Assembly (NCBI GenBank): GCA_021325145.1
Contig: JAJPHR010000060.1
Span: forward strand, 1 to 64,000
DNA length: 64,000 nucleotides
Direction: 5' to 3'
Source: Verrucomicrobiota bacterium
Lineage (GTDB): Bacteria > Verrucomicrobiota > Verrucomicrobiia > Limisphaerales > Pedosphaeraceae
In this document: piece by piece, positions 16,301 to 25,208 of the stretch
How the letters are laid out: each line of letters starts with the position of its first letter
Numbering within the stretch: the stretch's first letter is position 1
Translations under genes and position numbers: made by a program
The notes under the pieces: model-generated
Databases searched by the model: none
Seen by the model: only the letters and a program-made list of their open reading frames with translations
What the model was told of the DNA's origin: nothing

Positions 16301-17080
16301 ATGCAACTCAACTTCCAGACATTTGGCACGGGATTTCCCCTTCTCATTTTGCACGGACTCTTTGGCTCATCGGACAATTGGCATACGATCAGCCGCCGAC
16401 TGGGCCGGGAGTTCCAGGTCTTTGCCGTGGATTTGCGCAATCATGGCCGTTCGCCGCATAGCGTCATCATGGATTACGAAGTCATGGCCGGCGACATCAC
16501 CGAATTCCTGCAAGCGCATCACCTGCCACAGGCACATGTACTCGGCCATTCCCTCGGCGGCAAAGTTGCCATGCGCTTCGCCTTGCGCCATCCGGGCCAA
16601 GTCGCCCGGCTCATCGTGGCTGACATGGCTCCGAGAGCCTACCCTCCGTCGCACCTCCCCATCTTTGACGCCCTGCGTTCGCTGGACCTGGCCTCCTTCC
16701 ACAACCGCAACGAAATGGATGCCGCCCTGGTTTCCGCCATACCCGAACCATCCGTCCGCCAATTCCTCCTCAAGAACGTGACCCGTACCGACACCGGTGC
16801 TTTCGGCTGGAAGTTGAACCTCCCAGCCATCGAAGCCAACTACCCCAAATTGCTTCAGGCAATTGACGACGGAGCGCCATTTCCCGGCCCGGCGCTATTC
16901 ATCCGCGGCGGACAATCGGATTACATCCAGGACGCCGATCACGCTTCAATCCTGCGGCTCTTTCCCCAAGCCAGCTTCAAAACGCTTCCCAACGCCGGTC
17001 ATTGGGTTCACGCCGAAGCTCCGGAGGAGTTTTTCCAGTTGGTCACAGGATTTTTTAAAATCAGTCACAGGGACGCGTAA
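16301..17080 (+). CDS. Alpha/beta hydrolase, YbfF-like esterase
   Basis: A 259-residue cytosolic esterase. The oxyanion motif LHGLFGSSDNW is near 17-27, the nucleophile elbow GHSLGGK near 82-88, and the catalytic His in NAGHWVHAE near 238. The acidic member is probably the Asp of QSDYIQD. Length and motif spacing match E. coli YbfF and the mammalian ABHD11 type. The physiological ester is unknown. It is followed by a degenerate family A repeat. Confidence 0.9.
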   Translation: MQLNFQTFGTGFPLLILHGLFGSSDNWHTISRRLGREFQVFAVDLRNHGRSPHSVIMDYEVMAGDITEFLQAHHLPQAHVLGHSLGGKVAMRFALRHPGQVARLIVADMAPRAYPPSHLPIFDALRSLDLASFHNRNEMDAALVSAIPEPSVRQFLLKNVTRTDTGAFGWKLNLPAIEANYPKLLQAIDDGAPFPGPALFIRGGQSDYIQDADHASILRLFPQASFKTLPNAGHWVHAEAPEEFFQLVTGFFKISHRDA

Positions 17081-17084
17081 CTAA

Positions 17085-17150
17085 ACATTCAAAGTCCTTG
17101 GAGTTTAATATTTGAAGCTTTTCTGACGCTTGGAACCTGGTGTTTGCTGT
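17085..17150. repeat. Degenerate one-armed family A repeat
   Basis: The segment contains AAGCTTTTCTGACGCTTGG and CCTGGTGTTTGCTGTTTG, matching the right arm of the family A palindromes; the left arm is largely lost (ATTCAAAGTCCTTGGAG). Confidence 0.45.
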
Positions 17151-17228
17151 TTGCCGCGTCGGCCGGTGTTTGACAACTTGCCGTCCTGACGGCAGCTTCA
17201 ACCAAAACCGGAAGCAAAAAAACCATTT

Positions 17229-18173
17229 ATGCGCTCATTCGACAGCCTCTCGGAACGGGAAGTCCTCGCCCTGGCCATTTCCTTGGAAGAAGAGGACGCC
17301 CGCATCTACGACAGCTTCGCCGACGGTTTGCGGGAGAACCACCCGGAATCAGCCGCCAAGTTCAACGAAATGCGCCAGGAAGAGGATGGCCACCGACACC
17401 GGTTGCTCGATCTTTACCGCCAGCGTTTTGGCGATCATGTTCCGCTCATCCGACGCCAGGATGTGCGCGGCTTCGTGAGCCGCCGGCCGGTTTGGCTGGT
17501 GCGTCCGCTGGGTTTGAAGACCGTGCAAAAGGAGGCCGAGCTGATGGAATTGGAAACCAAGCGGTTTTACGAAGCGGCAGCTCGCCGAACGACGGATGCC
17601 GGCATTCGTCAACTTCTGGGCGATCTCGCGGAAGAGGAACGCCACCACGCCCAGACTGCGGAACGACTCGCCGATACGAAACTGAGCGAAGCGGAAGCGG
17701 ACCGGCAGAAGCGTTTGTTCGTGTTGCAAGTCGTCCAGCCGGGCTTGGCGGGTTTGATGGATGGCTCGGTCTCGACGCTCGCGCCGCTGTTCGCGGCTGC
17801 GTTCGCCACGCACAACAGTTTTCAGACCTTGCTGGTTGGTTTGGCGGCGAGTCTCGGCGCGGGCATCAGCATGGGATTCGCCGAGGCGCTGTCTGACGAC
17901 GGCAGCATCACCGGTCGCGGCCATCCCTGGGCGCGCGGCTTTGTCTGCGGGCTCATGACCACCGTGGGCGGGCTTGGCCACAGTCTGCCGTATCTTATTC
18001 CGAACTACCGGACCGCCACGGCCATAGCCGTTGTCGTGGTGATGATTGAGTTGGGCGTGATCGCGTGGGTGCGCCACAGATTCATGGACACGCCCTGGAC
18101 ACCAGCCGTCGTGCAAGTGGTTTTTGGCGGGATACTCGTTTTCCTGGTCGGGGTCTTGATCGGGAGTTCGTAA
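17229..18173 (+). CDS. mbfA: Membrane-bound ferritin-VIT1 iron exporter (MbfA-like)
   Basis: A 314-residue fusion. Residues 1-150 are an erythrin/ferritin-like di-iron four-helix domain, with ligands visible in LEEEDARIY (E20-22), EEDGHRHR (E51-H55), [10 protein letters not shown] and EEERHHAQ. Residues about 165-314 are a VIT1/CCC1-type transporter with [16 protein letters not shown] and the metal-gate motif [11 protein letters not shown]. In Bradyrhizobium and Agrobacterium, MbfA exports iron and gives peroxide resistance. Length and domain order match. It stands alone, convergent with the rhamnose operon. Iron export here is inferred by family. Confidence 0.9.
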   Translation: MRSFDSLSEREVLALAISLEEEDARIYDSFADGLRENHPESAAKFNEMRQEEDGHRHRLLDLYRQRFGDHVPLIRRQDVRGFVSRRPVWLVRPLGLKTVQKEAELMELETKRFYEAAARRTTDAGIRQLLGDLAEEERHHAQTAERLADTKLSEAEADRQKRLFVLQVVQPGLAGLMDGSVSTLAPLFAAAFATHNSFQTLLVGLAASLGAGISMGFAEALSDDGSITGRGHPWARGFVCGLMTTVGGLGHSLPYLIPNYRTATAIAVVVVMIELGVIAWVRHRFMDTPWTPAVVQVVFGGILVFLVGVLIGSS

Positions 18174-18284
18174 TGGGTGCGGACGTTCTCGACCGCCGAA
18201 TGTGTTTTCGGTGCCGAAGAGGAAAGGTGGAAACAATTCGGCATTGGCGGCACGGAATGGCGCACCCTGCCTCCGGAGCATTGG

Positions 18285-18611
18285 TTATTTGTCAGTGCTC
18301 TGGATATGAAACACTTCCTTGAGCTCCACTGCCATCGGACTGTTATCCGGATGCGACGGCATAATCTCCTTCATGTAGCCCCACCAATGCCGGCAAACGG
18401 GAGTTTGCGCAATCGCGTCCCACCGCTCCTGGCTGCTGATTTCGGCATACGCGAAGAGTTGGTGCGTCTCGGGATGAAGAAAGATCGAATAACTGAGCAC
18501 TCCGTGTTCCTTTAACACCGCCTCCAACTCCGGCCAGATCGGGTTATGACGCCGGGCGTATTCTCCTTCGCACCCGGGATTCACCGCCATGACAAAAGCC
18601 TTGCGGATCAT
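18285..18611 (-). CDS. rhaM: L-rhamnose mutarotase
   Basis: A 108-residue enzyme interconverting the alpha and beta anomers of L-rhamnose. The sequence tracks E. coli RhaM closely: [13 protein letters not shown] at the start, [34 protein letters not shown], and [12 protein letters not shown] near the end. The catalytic His lies in [10 protein letters not shown] took ATG 18611, which matches the family start, rather than a TTG at 18617. It begins two bases after the binding-protein stop and is the last gene of the rhamnose operon; in Rhizobium leguminosarum the equivalent gene is called rhaU. Confidence 0.96.
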   Translation of the reverse strand: MIRKAFVMAVNPGCEGEYARRHNPIWPELEAVLKEHGVLSYSIFLHPETHQLFAYAEISSQERWDAIAQTPVCRHWWGYMKEIMPSHPDNSPMAVELKEVFHIQSTDK

Positions 18612-18613
18612 GC

Positions 18614-19624
18614 TCAAAAATCGAACTGATCGATGTTCTCCTTGTTAAAGATGAACGGCTTGCCCAACAAAATGTTATCGCCTTTGATCTCCATCGCGCC
18701 AAGCCGTCCGGCTTTGAATTCCGTCGCGCCCGGTTTCAATTCACCTTTCGCCAGCGCCGTCGTGGCCTGCACCGTCAAATAACCGAGGTCCACTGTCTTC
18801 CACAAGATCACGCTCTGGGTCACGCCATCCTTGACATAACGGCGATTTTCGCTTGGCAGACCAAGCCCAATGACCTTGACCGTGCCCGCCTTGCCGGCCT
18901 GCTTGACCGCCTCGGCGGCGCCGGGGACAGCGGGCGAGCAGATGGCCATTACCAGCTTCACGTTCGGATAAGCGCTGAGCAGCGCCGTCGTTTCGCTTTG
19001 CGCCTTGTCCTTCAAATCGTCGCAGGGACGCACCGTCACGAGTTTCATTTTGGGATATTTCTCCGCAAGGCGGGCTTCAATATATTTGCGCCACTCATTC
19101 ATGTTTGCGGCCGTTAGCGAGGCGGTGATGACGGCGAAGTCGCCCTCTTCGCCGGTGAGACGCGCGGCCTCATCCATCAGCGTATAGCCAATGCCCTCCG
19201 GCGTGGCCTGGTTCACGAAGAACTCGCGGGCGTCCGGCGTCGCGTCTGAATCGTACGTCAGCACCTTGATTCCTTTCTGTCGGGCCTTGCGCAAGGCCGT
19301 CGAAATGCCTTCCTTGTTTTCACAGGCCACCGCAATGGCGTCCACTCCCAACGCAATCCAGTTATCGACAATCTCGTTCTGCTTGGCGGGATCAGGATCG
19401 GTCGGACCGTCGAAAAGTAATTCGACTCCAAGCTCCTTCGCGGCTTCATCGGCCCCGGCTTTGCAGGAAATAAAATACGCGTTGCCCTTGCTTTTGGGCA
19501 TGAGCGCGATGGAAAGTTTCTTGCCGCCCGGGCTGCCGGCACTTGAGGACGAATCGGTTGATTTGTTGCAACCGGCCCCGAACACAAGTCCGGCGGCTAC
19601 AATGAAAGCCAGTAATCTATTCAT
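18614..19624 (-). CDS. rhaS: Rhamnose ABC transporter, substrate-binding lipoprotein
   Basis: A 336-residue periplasmic sugar-binding protein of the LsrB/RbsB type. A lipoprotein signal peptide ends at C19 ([10 protein letters not shown]). The mature part starts with the typical [18 protein letters not shown] strand, has the [22 protein letters not shown] loop and binds one pyranose between two Rossmann lobes. Rhamnose is inferred from the operon with isomerase and mutarotase. The name follows the Rhizobium rhaRSTPQUK scheme and differs from the E. coli AraC-type RhaS. Confidence 0.93.
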   Translation of the reverse strand: MNRLLAFIVAAGLVFGAGCNKSTDSSSSAGSPGGKKLSIALMPKSKGNAYFISCKAGADEAAKELGVELLFDGPTDPDPAKQNEIVDNWIALGVDAIAVACENKEGISTALRKARQKGIKVLTYDSDATPDAREFFVNQATPEGIGYTLMDEAARLTGEEGDFAVITASLTAANMNEWRKYIEARLAEKYPKMKLVTVRPCDDLKDKAQSETTALLSAYPNVKLVMAICSPAVPGAAEAVKQAGKAGTVKVIGLGLPSENRRYVKDGVTQSVILWKTVDLGYLTVQATTALAKGELKPGATEFKAGRLGAMEIKGDNILLGKPFIFNKENIDQFDF

Positions 19625-19766
19625 GGTTTGATGCGTTGGGGTGGATATTAACGTGAACCGGGAGCGTTTGGCGAGTGCTGGTTGTCTAAACGGAACGTCG
19701 TAATTGCTTCGGCAAGGGACTGCCGCCTTGCCATCGCGCCGCCGTGTGCTTGATGCGAGTGAAAAT

Positions 19767-20789
19767 TCATGATGCGGGTGTCGGAGAAACCGTCTGCGTC
19801 GCTTTGGCAGGTTTGCGCGAGCGCAACCTGGAGAAGAGCCGGGGCACCGCGGAACTGGACAGCGCCAGCAGCAGCAACCCGCCTGTCAACATGCCGGCGA
19901 CTTCCCGCGGTTGGCGGGCATGAACCAGCCCATTATTGAGGACCGCAATGGCCGCCACGCCAAGCAGAGTTCCATGCACCGAACCTATCCCGCCGAAAAT
20001 GCTCGTGCCCCCGAGCACGACGGCCGTGATCGCAAAGAGTTCGTAACCGGTGCCCGCATCCGCCTTGGCCTGGCCAAGCCGCGCCGTATAAATGATTGCC
20101 GCCAGAGCGGCGACCGCACCCGCCAGCACGTAGGCAAGCGCGATCCGCCGATTAACCGGAATTCCGGCGTAACGCGCGCCTTCCGGCGCAAAACCAATCG
20201 CCCGAAAGGAACGCCCGAAAGTGGTGCCATGCACGAGCAGCCATACCGCAACTGCCACGATGATAAAGATCGGGGCCTGGGCCGGAATTCCCAACCATCG
20301 ATCCTGCCCGAGGAACAGGAACGAAGCGGGAAAATTTGTAAAGGTGTCCACGCCGCTCGTGATGGCTTCAGCCAATCCGCGAAAGAGCGAATAGGTTCCC
20401 AGCGTGACGATGAGCGGTGGTAGCCGCAGCCTTGTGATCAGCGCCGCATTGAGCCCTCCCGCCAGCGCGCCGATGCCGAGCGTGCAGACACCCGCCACAG
20501 GCAACGGCATGCCGGCGTCACGCCAGAACTTGCCGAAGAGAATCGCGCACAGTCCCAGGAGCGAGCCAACCGATAAATCAATCCCGCCAGTAAGTATGAC
20601 CGGTGTCATGACCAGCGCCAGCAAGCCGATTTCCACTGAGTGCCGGACGATGTCAAAAGTGTTGCCGAGGGAACCAAAGCGCGGACCCACCGAGTTGAAA
20701 TACAGCCACTCCAGCACGAGCACAATGAGCAGGATCGTCTCATGACGGAGAAGAATCGATTTCCAGAATTTGCCGGTGGAATCAGCCAT
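19767..20789 (-). CDS. rhaQ: Rhamnose ABC transporter permease
   Basis: A 340-residue inner-membrane permease of the RbsC/branched-chain type with eight or more hydrophobic helices. The family words VILTGGIDLSVGSLLGL and GGTSIFGGIGSVHGTLLG (the latter near 250-267) are present. It pairs with the second permease to form the channel energised by the ATPase. It is separated from that permease gene by 133 bases, the widest gap inside the operon. The assignment of RhaP versus RhaQ between the two permeases is by order only. Confidence 0.92.
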   Translation of the reverse strand: MADSTGKFWKSILLRHETILLIVLVLEWLYFNSVGPRFGSLGNTFDIVRHSVEIGLLALVMTPVILTGGIDLSVGSLLGLCAILFGKFWRDAGMPLPVAGVCTLGIGALAGGLNAALITRLRLPPLIVTLGTYSLFRGLAEAITSGVDTFTNFPASFLFLGQDRWLGIPAQAPIFIIVAVAVWLLVHGTTFGRSFRAIGFAPEGARYAGIPVNRRIALAYVLAGAVAALAAIIYTARLGQAKADAGTGYELFAITAVVLGGTSIFGGIGSVHGTLLGVAAIAVLNNGLVHARQPREVAGMLTGGLLLLALSSSAVPRLFSRLRSRKPAKATQTVSPTPAS

Positions 20790-20922
20790 TACGGTTGGTG
20801 TGGATGCAGGAATTTACCGTTCCGTGGCAGCCGGCGTGAGGAAGCCCTGGCTTTTTCGGAAAGGAGATTGGAGCCGCTTCACATCGGCTGTTACGATTCA
20901 TCGAGTTTACCCTGAACACGGT

Positions 20923-21858
20923 TTAGTTGTGTTTAATGGTTTTACTCCGCAGCCCATCCGCCACGACGGCCAGGAGGATGATCGCGCCTTGAATGGCTTT
21001 CTCCCAATACGCCTGAACGTGCAGATGAGTCAGCGCCGGGCTGACGCACGCGAGCAGCAGCAAGCCGGCGAAGACTCCCCACAACGATCCGCGGCCGCCG
21101 GAAATCGCCACGCCACCAACGACCACGGCGGCGATGGTTTTGAGTTCGAGGCCGGTGCCGGATTTCGGATCCACCTGCGGGGATTGCACCACGTTCATTC
21201 CCGCGGCCAGCCCGGTGAGCGCGCCGATGAGCACAAAAGTTGCAAACGTGACGAATTGCGGGCGGATGCCGGCGAGCCGTGCGGCCTCGGCATCCGACCC
21301 AACGGCATGGACAAATCGTCCGGCGGAAAGATGGCGCATTCCCATCACCATCAGGATAAACAGCACGACCGCGGCAAAAATCAGGGTCCATTGCCCGGCT
21401 GCCTGGCCGAAGCCGAACCATTGCGCGTTATCCGGCAGATTGACGAATTCTCCCTGCCGCAACCAGCGAAGCCCCTCCCGCCACGTCACCATCGTGGCCA
21501 GGGTCACGACAATGGACGGCAACCGCAGCCCCGCAACTAACGCACCGTTGACTGTCCCCATCACCGCGCCGACGGCGATGGCTGCCGGCAAAGCGAGAGC
21601 GAGCGGCCATTTCATCGCCGCCAGCAACCCGGCGCACACGCTGCAAATCGCGAATTGGGAGCCAACGGAAATATCGATTTGCCGGCCAATGATGACCAGC
21701 GCCATCCCGCAAGCCACGACGAGCGTCGGCGCTTCGCGCGCCATCAGTGAGAGCAACGGTTGCCCTTGATAAAACGCAGGCGCGGCCACCGCCAGAATCG
21801 CCAGCAACAGCACCAGGGCGAAAGCGACCGACCACTCGCGGAAGTGGCGCTTCAGCAT
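20923..21858 (-). CDS. rhaP: Rhamnose ABC transporter permease
   Basis: A 311-residue permease of the same family as its downstream neighbour, with IIGRQIDISVGSQFAI, LRLPSIVVTLATMVTWREGL and GGVAISGGRGSLWGVFAG. Its start overlaps the end of the ATPase gene by seven bases, showing tight coupling. It forms the heterodimeric translocation channel with RhaQ. Confidence 0.92.
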   Translation of the reverse strand: MLKRHFREWSVAFALVLLLAILAVAAPAFYQGQPLLSLMAREAPTLVVACGMALVIIGRQIDISVGSQFAICSVCAGLLAAMKWPLALALPAAIAVGAVMGTVNGALVAGLRLPSIVVTLATMVTWREGLRWLRQGEFVNLPDNAQWFGFGQAAGQWTLIFAAVVLFILMVMGMRHLSAGRFVHAVGSDAEAARLAGIRPQFVTFATFVLIGALTGLAAGMNVVQSPQVDPKSGTGLELKTIAAVVVGGVAISGGRGSLWGVFAGLLLLACVSPALTHLHVQAYWEKAIQGAIILLAVVADGLRSKTIKHN

Positions 21859-23360
21859 GCCGCCACTCCCTTCTCCGCCTGCCCCAACGCGGCGGACATG
21901 ACTTCATGGGCGTCCGATTTGCCCGGCAACATTGCGGTGATGGTACCGCCGCGCATGACGGCAATGCGATCGCTCATGCCGAGAATTTCCGGCAGATCAC
22001 TGGAAATCATCAGCACTGCCATTCCTTCACGCGCCAGGCGGCGGATGAGCTTGTGAATTTCACTTTTCGCGCCGACATCCACTCCCTGGGTTGGTTCATC
22101 GAGAATCAACACTTTGGGTTTGGTGGCCAGCCAGCGGGCGAGCGAGACCTTTTGCTGGTTGCCACCGCTGAGCGAGCCGCCCGGCGCTTCGGGGCCGTAA
22201 GTCTTCACGGCCAGGTCGCGGATGTATTCAAGAGTGAGCTGGCGTTCGGCCTTTGGGCGGAGCCACGCGCCGGGGAAGATGCGACGTTGAATCGCCATCG
22301 TCACGTTTGCGGCAATCGGCATCTCCAGAATGATTCCGTGGCGGCGGCGATCTTCCGGCACATAAGCCATGCCTTTGGCAATCGCCTCGGCTGGTGAAGC
22401 TATGACCACCGCCCGCCCTTGCAAGGCAATCTCGCCCGCATCCGCCGGAGTCAGACCAAACAACACGCGCGCGAGTTCGGTCCGGCCTGCGCCGACCAGC
22501 CCCGCCAACCCCACAACCTCGCCCGCACGCACCTCGAGGGTGACGTTTTTGATGCCGCTCGCGCCGCAACTGACATTTTTCAAACTAAGCGCCACTTCAC
22601 CCGGCGCTCCCGCCGCAGGTGGATAGATTTGCGACACTTCCCTGCCTACCATCAAGCGGATCAACGACGTCTCGGTCATGTCGTCTGTCTTGCTGGTGCC
22701 GACACTTTCGCCGTCACGCAGAACAGTCACACGATCCGCGAGGGCGAAAATCTCTTCGAGCCGATGCGAGATGTAAATGACCCCGACGCCGTTGTCGCGC
22801 AGACCGCGCACGACTGCAAAGAGAAGGTGCTGTTCCTTTTGCGTGAGCGAGGCCGTCGGCTCGTCCATGATTACGATCCGCGCCTCGGCGCCAAGGGCGC
22901 AGGCGATCTCCACAAGCTGCTGCTCGGGCATGGAAAGGTTGCGAACTTCCGTGTCTGGATCGATATCCGCGCCGATGCGCTTCAGCAGCTTTGCGGCGCG
23001 GTCACGGCGGCCGGGCCAATTGACCGTGCGGGTGGCTGTCGCCGGTTCGAGTCGCAAGCCAATGTTCTCAGCCACAGTCAAGTCCGGGAAAAGCGCAGGC
23101 TGCTGGTAGATGCAGGCGATGCCAAGTTTGTGCGCCGAGGCCGGACTGAGATGTGGGACCAATTGGCCCGCAACGGTAATTGTGCCGCCATCAGGTTGGT
23201 GAGCGCCGGTGACAACCTTAATCAGCGTGGACTTCCCCGCGCCGTTCTCACCCAGCAACGCGTGAATTTCCCCGCCTTGCAAATCGAATGACACTCCTTT
23301 TAGAGCGCGCACCGCCCCAAAGGACTTGGTCACATTCGCAAGTTGAAGGAGGGGAGGCAT
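21852..23360 (-). CDS. rhaT: Rhamnose ABC transporter, fused ATP-binding protein
   Basis: A 502-residue double-ATPase of the RbsA/MglA type. The first half has the Walker A GENGAGKST (37-45) and Walker B RIVIMDEPTASL. The second half has a degenerate P-loop (GLVGAGRTEL) but an intact signature LSGGNQQKVSLARWL and Walker B VLILDEPTQGVDVG, which is normal for sugar importers. It starts immediately before the isomerase stop codon on the same strand with no gap. It is unrelated to E. coli RhaT, the rhamnose-proton symporter. Confidence 0.95.
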   Translation of the reverse strand: MPPLLQLANVTKSFGAVRALKGVSFDLQGGEIHALLGENGAGKSTLIKVVTGAHQPDGGTITVAGQLVPHLSPASAHKLGIACIYQQPALFPDLTVAENIGLRLEPATATRTVNWPGRRDRAAKLLKRIGADIDPDTEVRNLSMPEQQLVEIACALGAEARIVIMDEPTASLTQKEQHLLFAVVRGLRDNGVGVIYISHRLEEIFALADRVTVLRDGESVGTSKTDDMTETSLIRLMVGREVSQIYPPAAGAPGEVALSLKNVSCGASGIKNVTLEVRAGEVVGLAGLVGAGRTELARVLFGLTPADAGEIALQGRAVVIASPAEAIAKGMAYVPEDRRRHGIILEMPIAANVTMAIQRRIFPGAWLRPKAERQLTLEYIRDLAVKTYGPEAPGGSLSGGNQQKVSLARWLATKPKVLILDEPTQGVDVGAKSEIHKLIRRLAREGMAVLMISSDLPEILGMSDRIAVMRGGTITAMLPGKSDAHEVMSAALGQAEKGVAAC

Positions 23361-24713
23361 CTAATGGCGCTTGGACAGAGTCTCGCTTTCGTACCGCTTC
23401 ACTTCGTCCAACCATGCTTCGCCAATCGCGACGTCCTGTTTCAGGCAATAATAATCCCACACCGGACCGAACGGGAGCGTTTTGATCTCCTCCAGCAATG
23501 CCAGGCGCGACGTGTGATCGCCTTCCTCTTCCAGTTGGCGCAAACGCTCAATCGGTTCAAGCAGCGCCAGCAACAGCGCTTTAAGCATGCAGCGGGCGCC
23601 AATGACCCAGGCGGCCACGCGATTGATGCTGGCATCGAAGTAATCCAGTCCGATGTGCACGCGTTCAAGATAATTCCCGCGCACGAGTTCCTGGGCAATC
23701 GCCTGCAACTCGTCCGTCAGAATGACCACATGGTCGCTGTCCCAACGCACGCCGCGGCTGACGTGCAACAGCATTTCCGGCAAATACTGCAAGACGCTCG
23801 AAATTTTGTCAGAGATCGTTTCCGTCGGATGGTAATGCCCGGCGTCCAGGCAAAGCAACTTTTTGCGGCTGATCGCATAACCCAGATAGAATTCGTGGGA
23901 ACCAACCACGTAACTCTCGCTGCCGATGCCGAACAGTTTTGGCTCGACGGCGTCCAGGTTGAATTTTGGCGAGAGGGGCTGCTTAAAAATCGCGTCCAAC
24001 GATTCGATCAGCCGTTCACGCGGCGCGCGCCGGTCCGCCGGGATGTCCTTGTAGCCGTCGGGAATCCAAAGATTGGTAACGCAGGGCTTGCCCAGCGCCT
24101 TGCCAAACGCCGCGCCGATTTTGCGGCAACGGATGCCATGCTCGATCCAAAATGTCCTGATCGCCGGGTCGCGGTGCGCCAGGGTGAAGCCACTGGAGGC
24201 GTTCGGGTGGCTGAAGAAAGTGGGATTGAAATCGAGCCCCAATCGATTGGTCCTGGCCCATTCAATCCACGTTTGAAAATGCGCGGGCTCAAGTTCGTCG
24301 CGGTCCACCTTTTTCCCGCCGGTCTCGGCATAGCTGGCGTGGAGGTTCAAACGGTGCCGCCCAGGGATCAGCGCGAGGGCCTGCTCCAGATCGGCGCGCA
24401 ATTCCGGGGCGGTGCGCGCCTTGCCGGGATAGTTGCCCGTGACCGCCAGGCCGCCGCCGAGTTCGCTCCCGCTGTTTTCGAAGCCGCCGACATCGTCGCC
24501 CTGCCAGCAATGCAACGAGATCGGGATTCCAGCCAGCCGTTTGAGCGCGCGGCCAACGTCGACACCCAACTCACCGTATCGTTCCTGGGCCAGCGAAAAG
24601 GCCCGCTCGAGATGCTTGTCTGCAGGTTTCATAGAAAGCTGATTGGTAACGCGGAGGTTGCCGAATAAATCGTTGCCATGTTCATGGGACATCAAATCAT
24701 AACGAAAGCTCAT
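23361..24713 (-). CDS. rhaA: L-rhamnose isomerase
   Basis: Converts L-rhamnose to L-rhamnulose, a Mn/Zn-dependent step in the cytoplasm. It is collinear with E. coli Rha[26 protein letters not shown]-like [33 protein letters not shown]-like [31 protein letters not shown] and [13 protein letters not shown]. The E. coli start aligns with an ATG at 24632. However, the ATG at 24713 has GAAGGA eight bases upstream, whereas 24632 has no ribosome-binding site, so I chose 24713 (450 residues, a 27-residue extension). It is the first gene of the operon. No rhamnulokinase or aldolase is in the window. Confidence 0.95.
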   Translation of the reverse strand: MSFRYDLMSHEHGNDLFGNLRVTNQLSMKPADKHLERAFSLAQERYGELGVDVGRALKRLAGIPISLHCWQGDDVGGFENSGSELGGGLAVTGNYPGKARTAPELRADLEQALALIPGRHRLNLHASYAETGGKKVDRDELEPAHFQTWIEWARTNRLGLDFNPTFFSHPNASSGFTLAHRDPAIRTFWIEHGIRCRKIGAAFGKALGKPCVTNLWIPDGYKDIPADRRAPRERLIESLDAIFKQPLSPKFNLDAVEPKLFGIGSESYVVGSHEFYLGYAISRKKLLCLDAGHYHPTETISDKISSVLQYLPEMLLHVSRGVRWDSDHVVILTDELQAIAQELVRGNYLERVHIGLDYFDASINRVAAWVIGARCMLKALLLALLEPIERLRQLEEEGDHTSRLALLEEIKTLPFGPVWDYYCLKQDVAIGEAWLDEVKRYESETLSKRH

Positions 24714-24807
24714 CTGCGTGTCCTTCACGAAACTGCCACAAATCCGCACGATATTGCCAGTGATAATCCTGCTGCATAGGCGCAGCTCGGTACTGTTCTT
24801 ACCCGGA

Positions 24808-24950
24808 AAGGCGGGGACATTGCGCTGCGATGTCCCCGCCCGCGTTCCAGCGGGCGGAACGCGCTGCCGAAGCCGTGCGATCCGGATCATTCGTTCCGTC
24901 GCCTGACGCTGCGCTCGGCGACGGGGACGGCGCAGCGCGCCATCCTTACC
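24808..24950. repeat. Palindromic repeat, family C (copy 3, inverted)
   Basis: Read on the minus strand, this shares GACGGAACGAATGATCC and GCAGCGTCAGGCGACGG with the 7366-7468 copy. An outer GC-rich part (GCGGGGACAT ... ATGTCCCCGC, 24812-24839) forms a perfect 10-bp stem. It lies about 100 bases upstream of rhaA. Confidence 0.75.
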
Positions 24951-25121
24951 AAAGATATGGTAACAGTGTTGAGAGCACGCTGCCGGCATCCTCCTTGTGT
25001 GTCATCGCAATCAAGGCGGGCGCGAAACTGCCCCGGCCCGTTGATGCGCTATGGCTTGACAAACTGACGCTGCTTTAGCATTAAGCTGCCAGAGTTCCGG
25101 ATACTTTTTTGAATGTTTGAC

Positions 25122-25205
25122 TTGGAACCTATCCCGGTAGGGCGGGCAGTCCTCTGCCCATCGTCGGCGCGCACGGAGTGACGCGCCCTACCGAGATAGG
25201 CTCTT
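25122..25205. repeat. Palindromic repeat, family B (copy 2), in the leader of the AraC-type gene
   Basis: The element begins TTGGAACCTATCCCGGTAGG and ends CGCCCTACCGAGATAGGCTC. The outer arms CCTATCCCGGTAGGGCG and CGCCCTACCGAGATAGG pair at 16 of 17 positions. It ends three bases before the ATG at 25209, so the only purine-rich stretch ahead of the start (GAGATAGG) is in the stem. Confidence 0.85.
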
Positions 25206-25208
25206 ATC

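Larger units (their letters stand above)
24714..25208. promoter_or_regulatory. Divergent control region of the rhamnose operon
   Basis: The 495 bases between rhaA and the AraC-family gene must hold the promoters and activator sites of both, but they are largely filled by a family C and a family B repeat. I cannot defend a specific promoter or a pair of activator half-sites. The non-repeat stretch 24951-25121 is the likeliest place for them. Confidence 0.5.

Noticed and set aside
23036-23060. tRNA-like TTCGAGTC word (GGTTCGAGTCGC)
   Set aside because: It lies inside the rhaT coding sequence and no acceptor or anticodon stems can be folded around it.
23343-24668. Plus-strand frame (441 codons) opposite rhaA
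   Set aside because: rhaA is unmistakable on the minus strand.
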